NCBI RefSeq assembly: GCF_050947875.1
Contig: NC_134572.1
Location: 130,422,605 to 130,486,604 of the forward strand
Source: Dermacentor variabilis
Taxonomy: Eukaryota > Arthropoda > Arachnida > Ixodida > Ixodidae
Length of the DNA stretch: 64,000 nt
Direction: 5' to 3'
Position numbers and translations under genes: made by a program. The notes beneath the pieces are model-generated. The model was not told the origin of the DNA. It searched no databases and saw only the letters and a list, made by a program, of their open reading frames with translations. This document shows positions 11,000-22,009 of the stretch, piece after piece; positions within the stretch are counted from its first letter, which is position 1; every line of letters starts with the position of its first letter.

Positions 11000-11127
11000 T
11001 GCGGGACGCCTCAACCACTCTGTCAGCGCCGGCAGCTGTGCTGCTACTGTTGGTCGCATTCGCCGTACAACTGCTCCCGGTCACAGTGGTGCAGGTCGCT
11101 ACGGTGTCGACAAGGACGCATTTGTGA
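11000..11127 (+). CDS. beat: Beaten-path-like Ig protein, terminal exon with hydrophobic C-terminal anchor
   Basis: The acceptor is a good one (TTTGTTTGTGCTTTACAG ending at 10999). The first two bases complete a codon, so the preceding exon should end in phase 1, as the candidate end at 7476 does. The exon reads RDASTTLSAPAA followed by a hydrophobic run VLLLLVAFAVQLLPV and ends THL-stop at 11125-11127. Small residues followed by a hydrophobic C-terminus fit a GPI-attachment signal or a single membrane anchor, as found in several Beat proteins. Assignment to this gene rests on strand, position, phase and anchor character. No Ig residues are present, so the join is inferred. The 41-codon length suits a terminal anchor exon. 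Confidence 0.65.
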
Positions 11128-14100
11128 TACGGCTTACGTGTGGCTCTCTAGTGTCCTGCGTGGTGCGACCACGAAAACAAAAACAAAAGAAAAAAACAAA
11201 CAAACTCTCACGCCTCGGACATGCGACATGGACGCAACGCAAGGCCTAGACAGACCGCGCTAGTACGCGCGCCAACTTCTTTGCTCGTTGCTCCACGACG
11301 AAGCTCCACAGTGTACTTAAATTAGAAAGCGAAGGATTGAAGAGTCACCTCAAAGACAATCTCCACTACACCATCAGATGCACCGGTTGCTTCGGCGTCC
11401 TGCGCCCTGCACCTTCTTACAGGTCCCTCGCGACTTCACCGCACAAGCCGCTTCCCACAGTTTTTTCCCGAGGAGGCTCTGTTTCGAGACCGCGAGCTTA
11501 GAACTACGGGCTGCCACGTCAGAAGGGTTCCAGCTTTCTAAAGGCTTCCGACAGACAGGGTTCAACTCGCAAAAAGAAAACCACACAACCGACGCAGTGG
11601 TGGTCGCATGTTGTAAGAAAGAAAAGTAACTCAGCTGCACGGCAGCGACCCTTCTGGAGCTCGGGTCCGTACGCGTGGTCTATACGCGAGGTTGCTGTGC
11701 CTAGTATGGTTAAAGGGAGCCTGTCTTTCATCACACTCATGAGTTTTCTTCAGTAGACGACATGGTGAAAGATGAACTGTTGTATGTTGGCTGCCTCTAT
11801 GCGCAAAGAACACATTTCACAAGTGAGTTGCGCTTGTGGGCTAAACTCGTGTTACGATGGCTATGTAGACAAGCGTGTCTGTTGAAGCAGGGAGAATAGG
11901 GGGTGGCTGCTTGGAGAAACGAACGAATTTGTGGAGAGAATCTTCAGCGGTTCGGATCAGTGTTAGCGGCAGCAGCGGTGCAGCTGTGTTGGCGAATGAA
12001 ATGACCTTGAACACGTGCGATCATTTCGAGCCTCGAGATTGCACTGACGATGTCTCTGTCGTGAGTCGCGATGGCTTGGAAGTTGCTCTTATCATAAAAA
12101 GCGATACGGAACAGTTGTCAGACATAATTTTTCAGTTTGTGCTTGTTCGTTGTATTTGCCCTCTTCGCGCTGGACACTTCTGGAATATAAATCAAAACGA
12201 ACTAGTGCGAGTTTCTGTTTATTTAAGTATAATTTTCCGGGCACCGTCTGAGGATCACGTTTGAGGCAAAAAAATGTGGCGGTTCGGCATTAGTAATACA
12301 TACAGATTTAAAATATTTCGAAAAAGAAATATAAAGCGAATGTTTAGTACTGAGAAACAGAAAGCAGGGTGACATTTCTAAAATACAGATAACCAATTTC
12401 GCGCACTCTCCCTCTCTCAAACAACACGTTTCAGGATACATTCTTTATTGCATAAATGATCTGGATTTTGCATGCCAATACACATTCACTAGACATGCTG
12501 TGAACCTCGAGCTTCAGTGGTCCTGTTTCTTTTCTTCACGGGAATCGCCTACAGTTTCTTTGTTCCATTTCTCGCTTTTCCTCTATGACCAAATTTCAGT
12601 CACTCCAGGAAAATTGGCGTACGAGAAGACGCTTTCAAATTACGATAAATGTAAAGTATGCTTCGCATAGTATACCCGACTAGGCACGGCTTGTTACAGG
12701 TCCGACATTCGTGAAATGATTCATATCTCGATTCATAACCGCCTTGAGAGGAACTTTAGACCCTTTTGTTGACGCATATCCACAACGTCGTGTATAACTT
12801 AAGGCACTGATTTGAAACTTCCCACTTAGTGATCATATTAGAACGTAGAGCTGCGATGTTCACGAAATCATACCGACTAACGACACTTTACCTCCCTGTC
12901 TCTTGAATAACTTGTAAAGGTGGCCCTGATTTCAAGTTTGCTTCACCTGTGGTTATTTAATGTTTCCTAAGCTACTCGTCAGTGTCTCTTCTCCATTTTT
13001 TCATGCTGAAACGAAAAATTGTCCGACCACCCGAGCGCAGCACGAAGTACAAAGGAGGCTCGTAGCTTTGTAGCTTCGACGGATGGATGACAGGTTCTCG
13101 GTCATGGACTTACCTCCACCTTGCGGGATTCCGCTACTGCTATTCGCCGCTTGTTCTGACTCGCCACGAATTCGAATCGCCACCAATATACATGTTCTTG
13201 TTTCTAGATCCCTAGTTTCGTGGAGCTTAGTGGACGCTTTATAATCTCTAGCAAATATATTTCGAGTTCCGGAGTGGTCATTTACTCGAGCTCAATACAG
13301 AGTTTCGCAATAGCTTTGTGTCGCTGTGAGAAGGATCTCAATATTATGTACCACCGCTAAACCGAGGGTTATTCTTTCTGGCGTGTAATATGACAAGATG
13401 GTAAACAATCAAGCACTACATTTGAAACAAACCACGCGCCTTTATTAGTGACAGCGGCAGGTAATTGATAGATGCTTTCGTTCTCTGAAGACGCTCTTGA
13501 ATATCACACAGTGGAACCCACCTGACGATGCAGCCTGTGCAAATGGGGCAAGCAAAAGCAGTACTATTAGGTGCGTACTTTAAGCACACCTCTAATGTTT
13601 TACGAAACAATACCGGAGTTTGAGATCTATATTTTTTTGGTTATACGGATCACTTACTTCTTGCGCCACGGGGACAGCTGCTCTTATAAATATTGTAAAT
13701 AAAAGAGAAAGCGTACACCTTTATGCTCACGCACGGTACATAAGGTATGCATGGCAGGAAGACATGTTACGCCTTTCGACGCTCACCCAATGACATGCGA
13801 GCACATCACGCATGCGCGGAGTGTGTGAATAAAGAGGGTTGTTGTTCGCACTAGTGGCAGCCTGACACTTGATCCCGCAGCGTCTTGCTGGTGTTGACGT
13901 AAAGTGCGGCAGCAAATCTTTGGGCAATAAAATGGTAGGGTGCGGGAAATGTGTGGCTATCGTGTGTTTTCCTCCGGGTCGTCTTCAGCAGCTCCACTTA
14001 AGACAGGGACAAGTAAAAGAACCCAGTACACGTATATAAGCGGCACTGTTGAAAACGCATCGTCACCAATTTGCAATACGAATGAGTTTCTTCTGGGCTC

Positions 14101-15176
14101 TGGAGTACCACCTGCGGTTACTGCGATGTGAATTTTTTTCTAGCGAATTTGAGCCTCGGGAACTTGAACAATTGTGGTTTTATCTGATCTATGGGGAGAG
14201 ACATATCGGAAGAGCAAATAGAGTTCAGCATTGCCTTTAGAAAGCAAATATTATAATAATAGACAATTCTCATGGACATCACTACGTGGTAAGTAATGTT
14301 TAGAAAGGTTCATAAATATAAGGATAGCTTAGGCTTAAGATATTAATATGGTATTTTCATCGACGAGACGAGAAGTGATATTCTTGCACACCGATCCCAG
14401 TACTTTGCTTGTAATGCTAAAATGACATTTTTGAGTGTATGTATTGGTACAGGAGAGACTGCTTGCTCCTACAGACTTACGCTTTTTATTTCGTGGATGC
14501 AAAGTAAAAAACAAAACAAAAACAAACAGCAATCTCTTTCGCAATGCAACACAACCATAGCTGCAGCTGTAGGTATTCTATTGCAGCATCCCACTGAACA
14601 TTACGCTAAGTTGAGCATTCGCGAATTTAGCAAACAATACGTCAGCATGTTATTCATTTCATAAGGGCTGGGAATGAACGTAGCGATGGGCCAAGAGCAC
14701 GTGGGTGTTCGACGACACACCCAAGTGGCCCTCCTCTCAGGAAGACGACGCTTGAGGAACAAGGCAAGTGTGGTCCGTTACAATTTCAGCCTGCTAATCT
14801 TTATTTAATAATATATTAAAGTCATGTATTCTCCTCACTTCGTAATCATTGCGCCCGTGCACCGATGACGTGCACTCATCTATAGTATTGCGCGCAATAT
14901 TATGGACAGTTTTTCTTTCATCTAAAGCACGTGTGCCGCGCGACATTGTTACACAAGTTCCTCTGCTAGGAAATATTGAATTAACTTTCGTCACGTTTGT
15001 TGATCGCATTGTTCATATCGGATCGCTATTTCGGTACGCTTAAGTGGGAGAGCATACAAGTGGGCCCAGCAGTTAGTCGCTCTTAGAATCTGGGTACGTC
15101 ACTGAGTTTTTTTTTTTTTCAGCATCCACATTGCGGTAGTCATCGTAAACGCTACATGTTTCGCCCTGCTCACAGG
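11128..15176. other. Beat-like 3' UTR and downstream anonymous DNA
   Basis: The 3' UTR of the Beat-like gene presumably begins at 11128; I could not place its polyadenylation site. The rest holds only short ORFs without recognisable domains. No confident repeat was identified. Confidence 0.4.
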
Positions 15177-15384
15177 CACGTGTGTGCGTGCATGCGTGTG
15201 CGTGCGTATGTGGATGCGTGCGCGCGCGCGCGTGCGTGTGCGTGCGTGTGCGTGTGCGCGTGTGTGCGCGTGAGTGTGCGTGAGTGTGCGTGCGTGCGTG
15301 CGTGCGTGAGTGTGCGTGCTCGCGCGTGAGTGTGCGTGCTCGCGCGTGTGTGTGTGTGGTGTGTGTGTGTGTGTGTGTGGTGTG

Positions 15385-15415
<31 letters not shown>

Positions 15416-15634
15416 TGTGAGAGTGTGTGTGTGTGTGTGTGCGTGTGAGAGTGTGTGCGTGTGAGAGTGTGTGCGTGTGTGTGTGTGCGAGTGTGTGAGT
15501 GTGTGAGTGTGTGCGTGTGTGCGTGTGTGAGTGTGTGCGTGTGTGCGTGTGTGAGTGTGTGCGTGTGTGAGTGTGTGCGTGTGTGCGTGTGTGCGTGTGT
15601 GCGTGTGTGCGTGTGTGCGTGTGTGCGTGCGGGA
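15177..15634. repeat. Long GT/CA-type microsatellite with GC and GA interruptions
   Basis: About 450 bp of TG dinucleotides is interrupted by GCGTG, GTGAG and GGTG variants and contains a short CGCGCG core near 15222. Long ORFs on both strands (His/Thr-rich one way, Cys/Val-rich the other) are artefacts of the repeat. Confidence 0.95.
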
Positions 15635-15639
15635 ATGAG

Positions 15640-18290
15640 GAGAGTGAAGTTGGAAAGCTGCGCGTTTCGGGCTTGGCGCGTTCGAAGGTGCCGGCGAGAG
15701 GTCTCACTAGGGACAAGAGCAGAAAATATCCATGGTTCTCTGCATTAAATGCCCATTTCACTAGCAAGATATTTATTGCAATCTCTGAAGCTTAACCTAA
15801 CGATGAAATTAAGAAACTCTCCCTTCCGGATTTTATGTTCAGGGCAAAATCTAAATGTCTATAGTTTGCACACATCGAAATTTTGACGCACATAGGATGA
15901 AAAATTGTGTTGGTGAAGAGTGTTGCCCAGGACTAACTTAGCCCCAATTAACGGCTGAACCCTACGTCTCTTTAAAGGAAAACCAACACCATGGAGGCTA
16001 TAACATCGCTTCGCAAACTCATTGTCCAACCTCTAAAACTGTCAAGGCGCGCCTCCTGCACGAAAACAAGCGGGTGTTTCTACTGTTGTACAACTCAGCG
16101 TGCTCAGTTCCCTCCGTGAATGATTGGCTTATTTTCTTGCTTTGGTGGCATTATGGGGAGTAGCTCTGCAGAAGCGCTTAAAAGCTCAGCCATGATTTCT
16201 TTACGCGATATGAGTTCCACGGAGAAGCAGTTTTACTGGTTCATGACATAACATTTCGATACGTTCGAACGCCAAACCAGATTTGGCGCCTTGCTCCTTC
16301 TCCTTTTAAACTCCCTCTGGCCTAGCGCTATCCCCATCCATATTTTGGAGACGCAGTCAAGAGTAGAAAGGAGGGAGAAAATGAAGGCGGGCGCCTACGT
16401 AACAGCCGACGTCAACACTGCTGACTGGCGACACCCCGTGGAAGAAAGCCGCAACTGCTGCGCGGGCGGCACAGCGGTGGAAGTCACGTGCCTTTCTGAC
16501 CAAAGTGGCGGCGGAGCAGCTGGAGCAAATGGCAGGCGACGTCATAGCAACCGCGGAAGCAAAGTCGCCTGCCCCACGCTCCGGGATCGTCGGGGTTCTC
16601 ACCGCGCGCGAATTCTCGTTTCGTGCGCCGTTCCACCGACGTTCGTGCCTTCTGGAAGGCGAAGAGCGCCGAACGCCGCAACCTCGTCCGCAGCATTGAC
16701 AGGAAGAAAGGAGCCACCGATCGCTTCGTATCAACTTTGATCGTCCCTTCATTCCAGGCGTGTATGAAGACGGCGAGGGAAGTCCTCACAATTGCTGCTC
16801 TGCGACCAACTCGAATGTGTCTGGCCCGCGAACAGAGCCTTCGGCGGCGGGGGTGTGCCTGCGCCGGTCCTCTGAAATAGCAGGCCCAAGTTGGGAGCGC
16901 GAGGCGGTAGTGAGCGAGTGTGTGCGTACACAGTCGTGTACGGCGGTGCGCTGACCGTGTGCTATATAGCGTGACGCAGCAAGAAAGTGGAGCAGGTGAA
17001 CGAACGACAGGAGGTGAATCTGTGGTCTCGTAGGGAAATGACGCGATTGCAAGTATGACGAAGGCGAGTGTGTCCGTGGCCCGCGAGGTTTACAGCGACC
17101 TTACTTCGAAATATGTGACGTAATGCCTTTCTCCTTGTCTTATTAATCGTACAGTTTCTGAAAGTGCAAGGTAAGTCGGCACGATTCGTCGGTGACTGAC
17201 TGCTACGAAATTCTCAGGCTGTGATGCGAGGACACTTGTGAAAGGCCGATGTTTTTGGAATGAACAACATGCTCCAAATATTTGTGTGTGAATTAAATTA
17301 TTATGAGTGAAGATGCCTGTTATTAAGGATTTACTACCTTGTGCGCGGTAAGTATTCAGACGGCGCGTAAAATTCGCGGCGTTGGTGACAGTATTCCCAG
17401 ATTCTATTGTTTGATTAAATTTATTTCTTGCAGCCTGGTGAAGTGACATAAACGCACATCTAAGTTTGCATATATGCTGCTGTCGTGATTGTAACCGCCT
17501 GCATGGTAGTCTCTGTGTGTAAAGGGATCGGTTGCAAAATACCTTCGGAGTAGGAGAGCCGGGAAAAAGGAACAAGGAAGAAAATACATCAGGGTTATAC
17601 GATCGCGTCTAAGCTGACGTTTGCCAAGCTGTTCAACGAAAAAAAGATATAACGATAAAATATACGGAGTTCGGTTGTCACAGGTCTGAATACCGAATAC
17701 CGTGGCTCTTGAGATCGTATCTTCCACAAACTATTTTTAAAATTTTGTTTTCGTTGAGCAGCTTGGTTAAGGTCAGCTGGGGCACCCTACGTACGTAATT
17801 CGAACCAAGGAGTAAAAAGGCTAGCCGCAGCTGAATGAAACCAACAGCATATGGTTTGCCGTCATGTGACACTCCTTAGAATCGTTCTTATATTGAATTT
17901 AATTTGTTCATTAACTAAGTTCAATTATGCAAAAGCTTTAATATTCACTTTAGGGCCAAGTGCGTTTCGTTGCGTTGTAGAGGGTGTTCAGAAACGACCG
18001 ATGTAATTTTTTTGTGGAAGCGTACATGCTGCGTGGCGATTTTTTTTTTTCGGCGTTTAGAGAAAGCCCGCGAAATATGAAACAAACCACTCGGCTGCAC
18101 TCGTGCGCTATCGTATCGGCTGCAACTAGACAACTACGGCCTGAATTATTTTTTTAGGTTGCTTAAAGACAGACAACTCACGAAGCAACCTCAAGCTGCT
18201 CGCATAAATGTAACAGTCAAAAAATGTTTTAGAGAGTTTGCGTGACTGCAAACCAAGACAAAAACTTCGTGGAACACCCCGATTTTCTCC
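15640..18290. other. Anonymous DNA with a CpG-rich segment at about 16370-17060
   Basis: No conserved protein domain was found. The 16370-17060 part is noticeably richer in CpG and GC than its flanks and contains TGCTATATAG near 16959 and GTGACGCAGC nearby. It could be a promoter or first exon of an unidentified gene, or a repeat. ORFs through it on both strands look like by-products of composition. Confidence 0.4.
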
Positions 18291-18294
18291 AACT

Positions 18295-18540
18295 GCCGTC
18301 TCCACAGGCTGGATCCCAGACTGAAGCTGCAGATCCCATCGAACATGTCCAGCCATGATGCAAATTTACTGTGCAACCTCTGGTTTGGGGTGGCTTTTAC
18401 GAAAGCCTGCTTATTACTTATTGAAATGTCCGACACATCGATCTGTGAGTCATGCAACTGTGAAGAGATCATCGAGCAAGTGTTGTGTTTTTGTAATCTC
18501 TATGACATTGAACATTGTTTAACCGATTAGACAGCGGGAA
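18295..18540 (+). pseudogene. RNase H LINE ORF2 C-terminal remnant
   Basis: The reading LLCNLWFGVAFTKACLL, then MSDTSICESCNCEEIIEQVL, aligns by eye with LLYRLWLGVAFTKSYSF, then MADNALCNACLCEETLQHIL, in the LINE at 50476-51306. The C-x2-C cysteine motif near the LINE C-terminus is retained. It is a short, old, 5'-truncated copy, ending in DIEHCLTD-stop at about 18530. It has no host function. Confidence 0.75.
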
Positions 18541-18637
18541 CAGAGGGCACGTGGAGCTATCAACTCGCGGTGCACCTATACACTGAATTCATCGCAAATC
18601 GCTTTCAAGATGGGGCCTGGGCTGCCGCCCAAGTGAA

Positions 18638-18657
18638 CCCCCCCCCCCCCCCCCCCC
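18638..18657. repeat. Poly-C/poly-G tract
   Basis: An uninterrupted run of about 20 C lies at the 5' edge of a dispersed repeat. Similar runs occur at 32503-32519 and 37423-37439. Exact length is unreliable in sequencing. Confidence 0.9.
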
Positions 18658-18689
18658 GGTGCCTTGCGCGCGATGGGAAACGGCGCGAT

Positions 18690-18895
18690 TCCTCCCCGCT
18701 TTCCTCCATTGCGCGCGCGAGATTGAACCACGACCGTCGACTCACCGTCGCACACTTTCACTCGCAAATCCCGCATACGGAGACGATGTTATCGCCCTTG
18801 GGCTTTATACGGAACCTCACGGTGACGTCAACACCACTGTTGACGCCGGCTGCAGAAATGCGACTGGAGTGGCCATATAAGTTCTATACCCCAAA
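18690..18895 (+). repeat. Dispersed repeat, unclassified (pair with 34850-35000 minus)
   Basis: Segments GCGCGAGATTGAACC, CACTTTCACTCGC, TACGGAACCTCACGGTGACG and GCAGAAATGCG recur in the same order on the minus strand at about 34870-34990 (CGCGAGATTGAACCGCG, CACACAGTTTCGC, TACGGAACCTCACGGCGACG, GCAGAAATTCG). The shared order shows a dispersed repeat family. It has no ORF of its own that I recognise. Confidence 0.6.
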
Positions 18896-18952
18896 AAATA
18901 TCCGCGTCACGAACACCTACTTGGTTTTGTTATGCTATCTGCCACGTTTGAT

Positions 18953-19155
18953 TAGTGGCTTTGGCGTTACGCTGCCATACAGGAGGACCAAATCTCGACC
19001 CCGGTAGCCGTATTTCTATCGGAGTGAGATGCAAAAACACCAGTGTACCGTGCATTGGGTGCACGTTAAAGAACTCAAGGAGTTCAGATTAATCCTGAGT
19101 CCTCGGTACGTCGTGCGCCATAATCTGATCGTGGTTATAGCACGTAAGACACCAG
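18953..19155 (+). repeat. Ruka-like SINE, partial copy, + strand
   Basis: A degenerate tRNA-like head (GGCTTTGGCGTTACGCTGCC, then TCTCGACCCCGG) is followed by the shared body: GCATTGGGTGCACGTTAAAG, ATTAATCCTGAGTCCTC and ATCTGATCGTGGTTATAGCA. The orientation is opposite to the copies at 1155 and 23819. Confidence 0.65.
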
Positions 19156-19159
19156 CATT

Positions 19160-21640
19160 TTTTGTTTTGTGCGGGGATGCTAGTGTACTATAGAGTTCGG
19201 ACGTGGTCCGTTTAAAAAAAAGAAAGGGCTGAGGAGCATGGGAGGCTGTTGAGGGCGCGAATAGTCATCCGCGTCTAATCAGGAGATAAAGGCGCTTCAA
19301 TCAGGAGTATATTTGCGATCTGTATTAGCTACTACGCGAGCCAGCTTTACACCCCGCTTTCGCATTGTAGCTAATACTGAGCGCGATAGTACAGTCTGGC
19401 TTGCAGAAGTAAATACAAAGCTGGGTGAAGTGCCATTTCTAAAATGCAAATTCCAGGATTTTAACCAGTTTTCCTTGTTACATTGTAACAGTTGCCTTAA
19501 TCTCGTGAGTGAGCGCTTGGTTAGCGTCCGGATTTTCTGAATTGGTGTTCTTAGTGCTACAAGTGTTACCACACGGGGAGAGCATTCGGTGATAGAGACC
19601 GGCTTTTACTGCGTGTCGGTGTTCTCTTTCTCTCGCTGCCTGTCTCTCTTTCTTATTTCTTTACCGTAAGGTAACCTCTCTCCATGGTGTAGGGTATAAA
19701 ACCAAATTTTTCCTCGTGGTTAAGCTGCGTGCCTTTCCTATTTATTTATTTATTTATTTGTACTACAGGCCAATTCTCCGGCCATAGGAAAAGTCGCATG
19801 CATAGATTTAGAATGACACACAAAATATCACACACGTGAACACAAAAGACCGCTGTACGTTCCAGGCTGGAACACAGCGAAAGTTGAGGCGTACACGCCG
19901 CGTCTCACTCACTCTTATTAAAAAGTTGTAATGGTTCCAACTGGCTGGTTATGACAGCATTCCGCTGCGCTAAATTTGCCTTCAGGTAACATTTTGCTCG
20001 CGAATGGTTCCCTCTACGATCGCAATTTATTACAGCAATCTGAGCGGATTTCTATAGCTGGTATAAACTGGAACTGTAATAGACCACAATCAACTGCGAT
20101 GTAACAAAGCCGCAACTAGGCTTCCCCGAACAACGGTGCGCTTCTTTTCACCGCTAAATGCAAGAAACGGCAGCTTCCAAAAAGGGCAGAAGCAACCGCT
20201 CTCCTGCTATTGCTCGAGCTCTTAATTTTTGTGGAAATCAAACTAGTGTCATAAAAGTGATCGGCCATTGAGCATTTAATTGCCCGTAAACACTCGCCCC
20301 TCTCAAGAAGGTCTCTGCGTGCTTACAAGACAAGTCTGGGTAAGCAGGGGCGCTGATGGCGGAAAATAGGGCGGCGTCGGGTGGCAAGACCGGAAAATGT
20401 GGGCGGGATCCATCCGTCCGTGCGCCAGAGATTGACCCTTTCGACTTGTGCTTTATTTTAAGCCTGACCAAAAAAGCAGTGGGAGTACAACGGGCGTTAT
20501 TAGGGCACACGCAAAGCACCTCCACTCACGCCAAGTTACGTGGGAGTCCAGTGCCGGCTGGTTGGAGGTAAAAAAAGGGACCGTCTCCGCCAGACAGGCG
20601 CCAGTAGGGGGTGGCTCAAACGGTTTTCCGTAGATTTTCGGCCCGTGTACTTGAAACACCGAGTCAATGCTGAAGACTCAAAAAAAAGCTTCTTTTGTAT
20701 TCACCGTAAGAGAACTTTCTTCCACTTTGCTCCCAAACGCAATCTCGAGCCAGCTTCCGGCTTTCCAGAATGTTTCTACGACGTACCACGATGGCTACAT
20801 GCTAATCCTAAATTAATTCCGAGTGTTCGTCAATCGAATTAAGAGATGCTGGCGCTTAGCAAGGGCATGGTACTGTTGCCTACATTTCCCATACATTCCG
20901 TAGAAGGACAGTATGGAGCATTGCATAGAGGACAACCATTATGTTCCCACCTGCGAGTTATTTCGGTTTACAGTGTAGCCTCCATACCAGAATCTACTCA
21001 TTTCATTCCACATTGCAAATTGATTTGCGCGCTTTTGTTCAGACAAATAAATAGCCCTCGTATTGTGGAGACCAGGGCTGCGTATTTACATCCACTCGTG
21101 GATGGCACACCTAAGCAGCAGTAGAACGAACTCGAGTGGAAAGCAGGGTGTCGTATCGATCATCAAGTAAGCCCGTGTGCATGAACGTATAGCGTGCAAA
21201 CTGAGTCGACAACTATACATGGAATTCCACGGGGAAACAGCGCAGAAGAAAAACGGACGGAACAAACACGTACCAGAAAGCGCAAGCTAATAAGTGGAGG
21301 GTTTATTACGATGAGAGCAATAAACATGAACCAAGTATGGGAGAATAGTGCCGTATAGCAGATAACTACCGTGTGACCTAAAAGTTGATTTGGTAGATTG
21401 AAAGGTAAAACAAAGAAGAACTGAATAAATTATTGTTCTAATGTTTGTTTTGTGGCCAAGTGCAATTTTTGCTCGCCCACGATATGCATTTCTGTATGTG
21501 TTAAAGGCAGCCCTCCTATTGCGTGACACAACTTTTAACAAGCAATTTGTTTTTACCTCCGTCCTACGTGTCATCCCGCACCAACGATCAGGTTGAGATA
21601 GGGGTTTCATTGTGCCACACCGAAACCCGCCTGAATTAGT
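19160..21640. other. Mostly anonymous DNA with retroposon tails
   Basis: A + strand LINE-3'-tail-like segment (GTGTAGGGTATAAAACC, GGTTAAGCTGCGTGCC) lies at about 19680-19735. It abuts a TATT microsatellite at 19738-19760, which may be the tail of a minus-strand element. The remainder has no recognisable coding domain. ORFs near 20240-20660 overlap on both strands and match nothing I know. Confidence 0.4.
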
Positions 21641-21794
21641 TTATTCATTGCCGCTGCAACCTATGGAACCACCTCCCTGCATGCCTCCATCGCCACTATA
21701 ATAAACGCTGACAACTCCAAGAAGTGTACGTGCCTGCGATTTTGTACGCCTCTCTTCTCTGTAATACCTTCGGGCCTTGAGAATATAGAAATCA
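21640..21794 (+). repeat. CR1/L2-like LINE 3' end, candidate
   Basis: The sequence ends CTGTAATACCTTCGGGCCTT then GAGAATATAGAAATCATTAAA, directly followed by (TAAA)n. The pattern of GTAATACC, a short G/C stem and CCTT before an A-rich simple repeat also occurs at 24500-24560. This suggests a shared LINE 3' end. No coding part was seen. Confidence 0.45.

Positions 21795-21858
<64 letters not shown>
21795..21858. repeat. (AAAT)n microsatellite, about 16 copies
   Basis: An uninterrupted AAAT array directly follows a LINE-like 3' end and is probably its expanded tail. The ORFs through it on the minus strand (LFIYLFIY) are artefacts. Confidence 0.95.
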
Positions 21859-22009
21859 GACTTAGTTGCGAGTGCAGCTGTTTTCTTATGCCGTAAGAGG
21901 CACGATGTGCGGAAATCTGGCAGCCCATGAGACATGGAGAACAAGAATGACGTAAGCAGCTGCATCAGCTCCATTCTCTTTGTCAACAGAATCGTCAGTG
22001 TATAACTGG

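Noticed and set aside
15099..15767. 222-codon His/Thr-rich ORF (minus) and matching Cys/Val-rich ORFs (+)
   Set aside because: Entirely generated by the TG/CA microsatellite; open in several frames on both strands.
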